From positions 1 through 6,472 of the forward strand of contig ONSE01000040.1 in the NCBI GenBank assembly GCA_900320415.1: DNA of 6,472 nt, given 5' to 3'. The notes below the pieces were generated by a model. That model did not search any database. It worked only from the letters and a program-made list of their open reading frames with translations, and had not been told where the DNA came from. The DNA is from an uncultured Eubacteriales bacterium. Lineage in GTDB: Bacteria; Bacillota; Clostridia; Oscillospirales; Acutalibacteraceae. This document shows, piece after piece, positions 1-6,060 of this stretch (position 1 is the stretch's first letter; the number at the start of each line of letters is the position of its first letter). The position numbers and the translations under genes are program-made.

Positions 1-2233
1 CCTCACCCTCGACAAGGACGGTGAGCGCGGCGAGGGCAAGGTGTTCCGCAACGTGGACGAGGTCATGATGGCGTACCAGACGGGCGTCATCGAGCTGCAC
101 TCCAAGATCAAGGTGCGCCGCGAGATGGAAATCGACGGCGAGATCAGATCCGGCATTGTCGAAACCACCATCGGCAAGATCATCTTCAACAATCCTATCC
201 CGCAGGATCTGGGCTTTGTGGACAGAAGCAAGCCCGAGAACCTGTTCAAATTCGAGGTAGACTTCCTCGTCGGCAAGAAGGGACTCAAGAAAATCATCGA
301 CGCCTGCATCAAGAAGCACGGCACCGCGAGAACGAGTATCCTGCTTGACGACATCAAGGCGCAGGGCTACAAATACTCCACCAAGGGCGCCATCACCGTC
401 GCGGTATGCGACGCGGTCATCCCGCCCGAGAAGAAGAGCATCATCGCCGCCGCCGAGAAAGAGGTCGACGAGATCCGTGAGGAATACATGATGGGTCTCC
501 GCTCCGAGGAAGAGCGCTACGAGGATATCCTCAAAATCTGGAACCAGGCGACCGAAAACGTCACCAAAAAGCTGCAGGGCAACCTCGACCGCTACAACCC
601 GATCTTCATGATGGCGGATTCCGGTGCGCGAGGCAGCATGAGCCAGATCCGTCAGCTCGCGGGTATGCGCGGACTGATCGCGAACACCTCCGGTAAGACC
701 ATCGAGATCCCCATCCGAGCGAACTACCGTGAAGGTCTTAACATTCTGGAATACTTCATCTCCTCGCGAGGCGCGCGCAAGGGTCTTGCCGACACCGCGC
801 TCCGTACCGCCGACTCGGGTTATCTGACCCGCCGTCTGGTGGACGTTTCGCAGGAGGTCATCATCCGCGACGAGGACTGCGGCACACAGGAGGGTCTTGA
901 GATCTTCGACATCCTCAACGGCAACACCAGCTTCACCGAGGTGGAGCCGCTCGAGAAGAACGTTCTCGGCAAATCCCTCGTGGAGGATCTGTGCGACGCC
1001 GACGGCAGACCCATCGTCCTCAGAAATGTGGAGATCAACGAGGAAATGGCGCAGGCGATCGAGAACTCGGGCGCTGCGAGCGTCAAGGTGCGCGCGGGCG
1101 TCAACATCATCGAGCCCCTCGAGGAGCGCGTCATCGGCAGATACCTCGTGGACGACTTCTGCGACGCCAACGGCAATGTCCTCATCTCCAAAAACACCCT
1201 CATGGGCGAGCGCGAGGCGAAGATCATCCATGATTCACGCGTCAAGAGCGTGAAGATCCGCTCCGTCCTGTCCTGCCGCGCCAAGCACGGCGCCTGCCGC
1301 AAGTGCTACGGCGCGAACCTCGCGAACCGTATGCCCGTCACCGTCGGTGAGGCGGTCGGCATCATCGCCGCGCAGTCCATCGGCGAACCCGGTACACAGC
1401 TCACCATGCGTACGTTCCATACGGGCGGCGTCGCGGGCGGCGAGGACATCACACAGGGTCTTCCCCGTGTTGAGGAGCTGTTCGAGGCGAGAAGACCCAA
1501 GAGTCTCGCGATCATCAGTGAGATCGACGGCGAGGTGCGTTTTGAGGAAATCAAGAACGCCCGTCACGCCGTTGTCTACAACAAGGAAACAGGCGACGAG
1601 AAAAGCTACCTCATTCCCTTCGGCTTCCGCGTGAAGGTGCTTGAGGGCGACAAGGTCAAGAAGGGTGACAAGATCACCGACGGCGCCGTCAATCCGCACG
1701 ACATTCTCGCCATCCTCGGCCCCGAGGCGGTCATGAACTACCTGATTTCCGAGGTGCAGTCCACCTACCGCCTGCAGGGTGTTGAAATCAACGACAAGCA
1801 CATCGAGGTCATCGTCCGTCAGATGATGCGCAAGGTCAAGGTTGACGACGCGGGCGACACCGCCTTCCTGTCAGGCCAGACCTACGACAAAAACGACGTG
1901 CTCTTCGAGAACGAGCAGATCAAGAAGCGCGTTGCCGCGGGCGAGGAGGGTCTGCGCGAGGCGACCTTCACCCAGCTGCTCCTCGGTATCACCAAGGCGG
2001 CTCTCGCGACCGACAGCTTCCTGTCCGCCGCGTCCTTCCAGGAGACCACCCGCGTGCTCACCGACGCCGCCATCAAGGGCAAGGCGGATCCGCTGGTAGG
2101 CCTGAAGGAGAACGTCATCATCGGCAAGCTGATTCCCGCCGGCACGGGTATGACACGCTACTCCAGAGTAGAGATCGACAATCCCGCCCCCGCCGTCACG
2201 GACACCTCCGCCGACGATCTTGATATTCTGTAA
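1..2233 (+). CDS. rpoC: DNA-directed RNA polymerase subunit beta' (C-terminal 743 residues; 5' end outside window)
   Basis: This is the beta' subunit of RNA polymerase, which carries much of the catalytic centre. The frame is open from base 2 and continues sequence typical of RpoC (GEGKVF, then AYQTGVIELH), so the GTG at 41 is not the start. About 60% of a Firmicutes-length protein is present; the metal-binding NADFDGD region lies upstream, outside the window. Visible in order are MADSGARGS with QIRQLAGMRG (about 610-690), the bridge helix region with ARKGLADTALRTADSGYLTR (about 722-859), the second zinc site (Cys codons at 878, 1274, 1295 and 1304), the trigger-loop motif TQLTMRTFHTGG (1394-1429), and the conserved C-terminal clamp (FTQLLLGITKAAL; LIPAGTG). 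The trigger loop runs directly on without an SI3-type insertion, as in Firmicutes. The oddity is a 56-residue tandem duplication between zinc cysteines 1 and 2. The family assignment is certain. The gene ends with TAA followed by a strong terminator. Confidence 0.98.
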   Translation, partial: LTLDKDGERGEGKVFRNVDEVMMAYQTGVIELHSKIKVRREMEIDGEIRSGIVETTIGKIIFNNPIPQDLGFVDRSKPENLFKFEVDFLVGKKGLKKIIDACIKKHGTARTSILLDDIKAQGYKYSTKGAITVAVCDAVIPPEKKSIIAAAEKEVDEIREEYMMGLRSEEERYEDILKIWNQATENVTKKLQGNLDRYNPIFMMADSGARGSMSQIRQLAGMRGLIANTSGKTIEIPIRANYREGLNILEYFISSRGARKGLADTALRTADSGYLTRRLVDVSQEVIIRDEDCGTQEGLEIFDILNGNTSFTEVEPLEKNVLGKSLVEDLCDADGRPIVLRNVEINEEMAQAIENSGAASVKVRAGVNIIEPLEERVIGRYLVDDFCDANGNVLISKNTLMGEREAKIIHDSRVKSVKIRSVLSCRAKHGACRKCYGANLANRMPVTVGEAVGIIAAQSIGEPGTQLTMRTFHTGGVAGGEDITQGLPRVEELFEARRPKSLAIISEIDGEVRFEEIKNARHAVVYNKETGDEKSYLIPFGFRVKVLEGDKVKKGDKITDGAVNPHDILAILGPEAVMNYLISEVQSTYRLQGVEINDKHIEVIVRQMMRKVKVDDAGDTAFLSGQTYDKNDVLFENEQIKKRVAAGEEGLREATFTQLLLGITKAALATDSFLSAASFQETTRVLTDAAIKGKADPLVGLKENVIIGKLIPAGTGMTRYSRVEIDNPAPAVTDTSADDLDIL
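941..1108 (+). repeat. Intragenic tandem repeat in rpoC, copy 1 (56 codons)
   Basis: This is the first of two adjacent 168-bp units in frame within rpoC. It begins with VEPLEKNVLG and contains DLCDADG and SVKVR. It aligns without gaps to the next 56 codons, with 22 identical residues out of 56 by hand count. Shared landmarks are EPLE, the V-x-G, LV-x-D, CDA-x-G and SVK. It ends in RAGVNI, where copy 2 ends in RSVLSC, so it lacks the terminal zinc cysteine and looks like the extra, more freely evolving copy. That reading of which copy is ancestral is inference. Confidence 0.85.
1109..1276 (+). repeat. Intragenic tandem repeat in rpoC, copy 2 (56 codons, carries zinc cysteine 2)
   Basis: This second unit begins with IEPLEERVIGR and ends in VKSVKIRSVLSC, where the final Cys (1274-1276) is the second ligand of the conserved zinc site. 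It is the copy that matches ordinary RpoC: E. coli has EPLRDRVLGR at the start and VKVRSVVSC at the end of the equivalent stretch. The DNA is still visibly similar to copy 1 around the CDA-x-G codons (992-1006 against 1160-1174), but synonymous and non-synonymous differences are many, so the duplication is not recent. Confidence 0.85.
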
Positions 2234-2240
2234 AGATAAA

Positions 2241-2281
2241 AAATCACCCCCGACGCAGGAATGAACTGCGCCGGGGGTTTT
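2241..2281 (+). terminator. Intrinsic terminator after rpoC, probably bidirectional
   Basis: A 13-bp stem pairs 2246-2258 (ACCCCCGACGCAG) with 2266-2278 (CTGCGCCGGGGGT). It has one A/C mismatch and a 7-base loop, and is followed by TTTT (2278-2281). It starts 12 bases after the rpoC stop codon. On the minus strand the same hairpin is followed by TGATTTTTTATCTTT, a better T-tract, so it could also stop transcripts arriving from the convergent minus-strand operon before they run antisense into rpoC. Confidence 0.9.
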
Positions 2282-2413
2282 GTATGGATTTCAGCGAATA
2301 CACGGATGACGACGCGGATTTTTGATACGGGCAATTCGAATTCAACAGGATCCGATTGCGCAGGGCGTTGTAATAAAACGAAGAATCCCCGTCATCTCTC
2401 AGGCGTAAGACCC

Positions 2414-2462
2414 AATAAAAAATAAGAGCCCGTCATAATCGGAAACGGTTATGACGGGTTCT
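2414..2462 (-). terminator. Intrinsic terminator of the kinase-regulator-hydrolase operon
   Basis: The arms are 2425-2440 and 2447-2462. They form a 16-bp stem (14 Watson-Crick pairs and 2 G-U pairs at the DNA level) around a 6-base loop. Read on the minus strand, it begins 15 bases after the hydrolase stop codon and is followed by TTATTTTTTATT (2425-2414), a typical U-tract. Position, orientation and tail all fit termination of the minus-strand operon. Confidence 0.88.
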
Positions 2463-2477
2463 GCTGTTGTCCGCACA

Positions 2478-3278
2478 CTATTCTCCCCGGCTTTTCCGGA
2501 AAAATTCCAGCAGCCTTTGGCGGTAGTCGGGCGCTTCGTCAAACACGCAGTGGCCGTAGTCCGTGCCGTAGAGGTACAGCTCACAGCCCAGCTTTTCCGC
2601 GATCTCGCGCGAGGCGTCCGCCGTGACGACCCTGTCGCCCTCTACCCCGATGACGAGGACGGGACAGCGGATCCTGTCGAGTATGTCATAGGTGTTCAGC
2701 CTGATGATCGCGCGCGCCTGGACGGCAAAGCGCCTGCGCTCCGTAACGGTCAGCCCGTCGTTGACGCGGAAGACCGCGCTGCCAAAGCGCGCCAGCGTCG
2801 CGGGAGAATAGAGCTGCCGCAGCATCTCCTCCGTGAACGCTCCGAGACGGTCTTTCTCCGCCGCCTCCGCCCACTGCGCCGCGATGCGCAGGATCACGGG
2901 GTTCATCCTCGCGGCGGTCGAGCCGAGAACCAGCGCGTGTACCAGCTCGGGATACTCCGCCGCAAGGTACTGCGCGACCATTCCGCCGAGGGACGCGCCG
3001 AACACATCGGCGTCCCCTATCTCCAGCTCCCTCATAGCTGCCGCGACGTCCGCCGCCATCTCCCTTATGGAGAAATCAAGCGGCATCTGAGCGCGCCTGT
3101 CAAAGACCCATACGGTGTAATCCTCCGTAAAAATCCCGTAGCCCGCCGCGACCGACATCGCGGAATAGCACACGCTGCGCGTGCCCAGCCCCGGCAGAAT
3201 GACGAGATTCCTGCTGCCGCCCCCGAAGGTGTAGAAGTCCAGCGACCCGCCGTTTACCGTTATGCTCCCCGCGTCCAT
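2478..3278 (-). CDS. Alpha/beta hydrolase fold protein, substrate unknown
   Basis: This 266-residue soluble protein has the layout of a small alpha/beta hydrolase. The oxyanion-hole loop LPGLG lies at residues 28-32. The nucleophile elbow GASLGG (94-99) gives Ser96. GVEGDRVV (211-218) gives a likely acid at Asp215. YGHCVFDEAP (241-250) gives His243, and a C-terminal helix LLEFFRKS follows. A cap-like helical segment of about 80 residues (120-200) sits between core strands. There is no signal peptide or membrane segment, so it should be cytoplasmic. The ATG start at 3278 has AGAGGAG nine bases upstream. Only 22 bases separate it from the stop of the response regulator gene, and a terminator follows, so it is the last gene of that operon. 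The fold resembles enol-lactonase, esterase and iminopeptidase relatives, and nothing seen picks one of these reactions. The fold and triad are well supported; the function is unknown. Confidence 0.9.
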   Translation of the reverse strand: MDAGSITVNGGSLDFYTFGGGSRNLVILPGLGTRSVCYSAMSVAAGYGIFTEDYTVWVFDRRAQMPLDFSIREMAADVAAAMRELEIGDADVFGASLGGMVAQYLAAEYPELVHALVLGSTAARMNPVILRIAAQWAEAAEKDRLGAFTEEMLRQLYSPATLARFGSAVFRVNDGLTVTERRRFAVQARAIIRLNTYDILDRIRCPVLVIGVEGDRVVTADASREIAEKLGCELYLYGTDYGHCVFDEAPDYRQRLLEFFRKSRGE

Positions 3279-3287
3279 TTTATGTCA

Positions 3288-3294
3288 CTCCTCT
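3288..3294 (-). promoter_or_regulatory. Ribosome binding site of the alpha/beta hydrolase gene
   Basis: AGAGGAG on the minus strand lies nine bases before the ATG at 3278, inside the 22-base gap after the response regulator stop. It supports both the chosen start and independent initiation of this third gene on a shared message. Confidence 0.8.
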
Positions 3295-3300
3295 GAAATC

Positions 3301-4083
3301 CTAAAAATCATTGAACAAAAAGTCCGCCCAGTAGTACTGGCTCATGTACTCGTTGGCGTAGGCGTTGACCGCGCCCGCGTCCAGCTCCGCAAAGCGGTAG
3401 TAGTCGCAGTCGAGCTTGTCCACCACCACCGAGAGGGCGTTGTATTTCTTGTTGACCGCCTTTTCCGCGCCCACCCTGCGCAGGCTCTTCATCATCACCG
3501 AGATGATTTTCTGGATATACGCCTGCTGCTTGAGGTCATACGGCTCGTCCTCAAAGAGGGCGGCGGCGATCTCCTTGATGGTGCAGGAGCTGCCGTGGCG
3601 GTGGACGAGGTAGGCGAACACCTCCTTCGACCTGCTGCGCTCAAAGTGGACGGGCGTGCCGTCGGGCGTGAACACGTCGAAGTTGCCGAAGCACTGCACC
3701 TTGAGCAGCGCGTTGTTCTTCGGAACGATCGGGAAGCGCAGCTCCGCGAGCTCCTCCTCGATCTTCTCCTTTGTGACGGGCTTCATGATGTAGCCGCTCG
3801 CGCGCAGCTGCATCGCGTCGCCCGTGTACTCGTCAAAGCCCGTGACGAAGATAATGTTCATCTTGGGATTGACTCCCTTGAGCTGCCGCGCCAGCTCGAC
3901 GCCGTTCATGCCGCGCATATGGATGTCGAGAAAGGCGATGTCACAGCCGTTTTCCCGCGCTTCCGAGAGCAGCTCCGTCTGCTTGCGGAATGCCTTGATA
4001 TCCGCGTCTGGCTTTGCCTCGCGGACAGCCTGCTCGAGCATTTCAAGCGCGAGAGGCTCGTCGTCTACGCATAAGATTTTCAT
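3301..4083 (-). CDS. Response regulator: receiver domain plus SARP-like winged-helix DNA-binding domain
   Basis: This 260-residue protein is a two-component regulator. Residues 1-115 form a receiver with the acidic pocket DDE (7-9), phosphoacceptor Asp53 in FLDIHM, switch Thr81 in VTGF and Lys101 in MKP, so all key residues are present. After a short linker, LLKVQCFGNFDVF (126-138) opens an OmpR/SARP-type winged helix, with ERSRSKEVFAYLV (148-160) and TIKEIAAALF (168-177). It finishes with DCDYYRF and NEYMSQYYWADF, a tail seen in clostridial regulators of this kind. It lacks the LytTR domain usual for partners of LytS-type kinases and is too short for a full bacterial transcriptional activation (BTAD) domain. 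The ATG at 4083 is preferred over an in-frame upstream start near 4167 because AAAGGAGG lies ten bases before it and MKILCVDDE is a classic receiver N-terminus. It overlaps the kinase stop as ATGA, implying translational coupling and a cognate pair. Confidence 0.94.
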   Translation of the reverse strand: MKILCVDDEPLALEMLEQAVREAKPDADIKAFRKQTELLSEARENGCDIAFLDIHMRGMNGVELARQLKGVNPKMNIIFVTGFDEYTGDAMQLRASGYIMKPVTKEKIEEELAELRFPIVPKNNALLKVQCFGNFDVFTPDGTPVHFERSRSKEVFAYLVHRHGSSCTIKEIAAALFEDEPYDLKQQAYIQKIISVMMKSLRRVGAEKAVNKKYNALSVVVDKLDCDYYRFAELDAGAVNAYANEYMSQYYWADFLFNDF

Positions 4084-5960
4084 TGCGGTTTCTCCTCCTT
4101 TGGGATTCTGATGGTGGAAACCGTGCCCTTGCCGACCTCGCTCTCGACGATCACCTCGGCGCCGCACATTTCCCTGAGACGCTGTTTCGTGTTTTCCATG
4201 CCGACGTGGCTCCTGCCGTCGTTTTTGGGCGGCGCGGAGGTGTCGAAGCCCACGCCGTCGTCGGTGATGATCACCTCGTAGCAGTCGTCACGCTCACGGG
4301 TGGCGATGGTAACGGTGCCGCCGTCCTCCTTCATGCCCACGCCGTGCTTGACCGCGTTTTCCACCAGCGGCTGCACCGAGAGCTGCGGCAGGCGGAAGTC
4401 GGTCGCCTGAATATCGTAAACGATGTTGAGCATATCGCCGAAGCGCATCTGCTCAAGCATCAGGTATTTTTTGAGATGCTCCAGCTCCTGGGTGAAGGGA
4501 ACGGGGTTCTTCTCGCGCAGGGAATTCATATTGCCGCGCAGGTAGTCCGCGAAGTTGATGGTCGCGGTCTTGGCAAGCTGCGGATCCTTGGTACACATCA
4601 TCGCGATGGAGGTCAGGGAATTGTAGAGGAAATGCGGCTGTATCTGGCTGACCATGATCGAGACGCGCGCCTCATACAGCTCCTTCTGCATCTGCTGGTA
4701 GCGGATCGCCTCCTTGTACTGGGTGCGCAGGTCGAGCACCAGCCGCACGAGCTGATAGATCAGCGTGATGACGATGCCGAAGTTATAGAAAAAGATATCC
4801 GTGACGCGCAGGTAGTAGTTCGCGACGTCAAGAATGACGGTGAGCGCGAGCGGGATCCAGGAAATCAGGAAGAAGTACGCCCTGCGGTTGTTCTTGGTCT
4901 CGAGGAACAGCAGCGTCGCCATGACGACGGCGCAGAGCGCGGTATAGCCGAAGAGCCAGGGCGAGGTGGCGACCATGTCGGCGGCATTGGTGAACTGCAG
5001 CACCAGGCAGACGACGACAGCGGCAAGCATCACCATCGCAAGGACGTTGACGATCGCGCGGTGGACGCTGCGGTCGAGGTTCGACTTGAGGTAGAAGAAC
5101 ACCGAGACGATGAAAAGGTAGTTTGTCACGACGTCGAGTATCATGCAGACCACAGGGTCGGAGATCCACGTCGGCATGAAGCCGCTGATGTTGTCAACGG
5201 TCATAAAGACCGCCCAGAAAAAGCACAGCGCGCCGAAGGCGAGGTATTTGTAGTCGATCCTGCCGAGGATGAAGCCCGCGATCGGGAAGAAGAACACGCC
5301 GAAGAAGCACACCAGCGCGAACAGGAGCACCAGCGGCAGAAGGCTGTAGAAAAAGCGGCTGTAGATGACGTTGGGCGAGCCGCCGTAGATGTGCAGGCAG
5401 CCCGAGAGCCGCTGCTTCGGCAGGTCGTAGGGCGTCCAGACCATGAGGTTGACGTCCTCCTCGCGGTTGATCTGCGCCTCAGAGCACCGGAGCCTCGTCC
5501 AGATCTGGTTGACGTGGTAGCCGGGGGTGTACTCGGTGCGGAGGTGGTCGCTCAGACGCTCGGCAAAGCCCGGCTGCTCCCCGTCAGCGTACTGCGAGAC
5601 GGCTCCCTTATCGTCGTCGGGCGGCAGATAGCCCGAGATATAGCCGCCGTCCTTGTCTGTGATGATATACCAGACGTTGCGCGAGGAGATGGTGATCGTG
5701 TCGTCAATATAGCAGTTCTCGTGCAGCTTGCCCTTTGCGATCAGGATGGTGAAGCTCTGCTCCATATCGGGATTGCCGCTCAGAGGCTTCATATCGCCGC
5801 CGTCGATGGCGTATTCTCCCTCGACGAGCAGTCCCAGCTCCATCTCGTGGAACGGCTCAAAGTAAAAGAGGGCGCACAGCACCAAAGAGACGATCAGCAG
5901 CAGCCCCGTAAAGCCCAGCATGGCGGCGGTCAGCTTTTTGCTGCGCAGGAATTCCTTCAT
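4080..5960 (-). CDS. LytS-type sensor histidine kinase with extracytoplasmic domain and 7TM (7TMR-DISM-like) region
   Basis: This 626-residue membrane kinase is probably the partner of the adjacent regulator. Numbered from the ATG at 5960, one hydrophobic segment (about 11-32) is followed by an extracytoplasmic region of about 170 residues (33-203). Seven hydrophobic spans follow at about 205-230, 240-257, 270-291, 302-323, 335-354, 362-378 and 388-409. This arrangement matches 7TMR-DISM receptors and leaves the C-terminus in the cytoplasm. A short coiled-coil stretch (about 415-435) leads to the His_kinase motif QIQPHFLYNSL with His443. The ATPase domain has the N-box VENAVKHG (Asn535), the G1 box DDGVGF (567-572), HVGMENTKQRL and GKGT. 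All catalytic motifs are intact. The extracytoplasmic region was not matched to a known sensor fold, so the signal is unknown. The GTG at 5966 lies only two bases after the AAAGGAG, whereas the ATG at 5960 is eight bases away and is preferred. The stop overlaps the regulator ATG by four bases. Confidence 0.95.
   Translation of the reverse strand: MKEFLRSKKLTAAMLGFTGLLLIVSLVLCALFYFEPFHEMELGLLVEGEYAIDGGDMKPLSGNPDMEQSFTILIAKGKLHENCYIDDTITISSRNVWYIITDKDGGYISGYLPPDDDKGAVSQYADGEQPGFAERLSDHLRTEYTPGYHVNQIWTRLRCSEAQINREEDVNLMVWTPYDLPKQRLSGCLHIYGGSPNVIYSRFFYSLLPLVLLFALVCFFGVFFFPIAGFILGRIDYKYLAFGALCFFWAVFMTVDNISGFMPTWISDPVVCMILDVVTNYLFIVSVFFYLKSNLDRSVHRAIVNVLAMVMLAAVVVCLVLQFTNAADMVATSPWLFGYTALCAVVMATLLFLETKNNRRAYFFLISWIPLALTVILDVANYYLRVTDIFFYNFGIVITLIYQLVRLVLDLRTQYKEAIRYQQMQKELYEARVSIMVSQIQPHFLYNSLTSIAMMCTKDPQLAKTATINFADYLRGNMNSLREKNPVPFTQELEHLKKYLMLEQMRFGDMLNIVYDIQATDFRLPQLSVQPLVENAVKHGVGMKEDGGTVTIATRERDDCYEVIITDDGVGFDTSAPPKNDGRSHVGMENTKQRLREMCGAEVIVESEVGKGTVSTIRIPKEEKPQ
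4094..4101 (-). promoter_or_regulatory. Ribosome binding site that fixes the response regulator start
   Basis: AAAGGAGG, followed by a second GAG, lies on the minus strand ten bases before the ATG at 4083 and inside the last codons of the kinase gene. It rules out the longer in-frame reading that would begin near 4167, which would add a 28-residue Arg/His-rich tail not found in receiver domains. Confidence 0.88.
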
Positions 5961-5968
5961 TTTCACCG

Positions 5969-5975
5969 CTCCTTT
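5969..5975 (-). promoter_or_regulatory. Ribosome binding site that decides the histidine kinase start
   Basis: AAAGGAG on the minus strand lies eight bases before the ATG at 5960 but only two bases before the in-frame GTG at 5966. The spacing favours the ATG, giving a protein two residues shorter than the longest reading. Confidence 0.8.
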
Positions 5976-6029
5976 CGTGGTTGATAATATCTTCAGGGAA
6001 TCTCTAAGCTTTCGGAGGAAACCGGACAG

Positions 6030-6047
6030 GGAGAGTGATCACTCCCC
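6030..6047 (-). promoter_or_regulatory. Palindrome in the gap between the macro-domain gene and the kinase gene (operator or weak hairpin)
   Basis: GAGTGATCACTC (6033-6044) is a perfect 12-base palindrome. Read as minus-strand RNA, one more G-U pair and two G-C pairs extend it to 18 bases. It lies 14 bases after the stop of the upstream gene and about 70 bases before the kinase start. No T-tract follows on the minus strand, so it is not a standard terminator. A dimeric regulator site upstream of the operon is possible. No clear -35/-10 pair was recognised in this 100-base gap. Confidence 0.4.
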
Positions 6048-6060
6048 TTCTGACCACTCC

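Noticed and set aside
820..1801. Minus-strand open frames (820-1302, 1235-1801) within rpoC
   Set aside because: They lie opposite strongly conserved RpoC codons, and no ribosome binding site or family match was visible.
2284..2325. 13-codon ATG open frame just after the rpoC terminator
   Set aside because: It has no ribosome binding site, its upstream DNA is the terminator hairpin, and it is too short to support.
2333..2342. Palindrome AATTCGAATT in the region between the two terminators
   Set aside because: It is a ten-base symmetrical sequence with no flanking extension and no adjacent promoter. It is expected by chance often enough to ignore.
2451..4074. Plus-strand open frames (about 2451-3296 and 3262-4074) opposite the hydrolase and regulator genes
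   Set aside because: They have Arg- and Val-rich compositions with no recognisable domain. The minus-strand genes have intact motifs, ribosome binding sites and operon spacing.
4084..4167. Upstream extension of the response regulator to a start near 4167
   Set aside because: The added residues (MRRRGDRRER...) overlap the kinase ATPase-domain codons in another frame. A strong AAAGGAGG precedes the internal ATG at 4083.
4014..5984. Long plus-strand open frame of 656 codons opposite the histidine kinase
   Set aside because: It lies antisense to a kinase with every conserved motif. Its translation is rich in His, Asp, Glu, Val and Arg without any family signature, and it has no ribosome binding site. 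It is a by-product of GC-rich codon use in the real gene.
5976..6015. Possible -10 element (TATTAT near 5984-5989, minus strand) before the kinase
   Set aside because: No acceptable -35 hexamer lies 16-18 bases upstream, and transcription would start almost at the ribosome binding site. The evidence is too weak for a promoter call.
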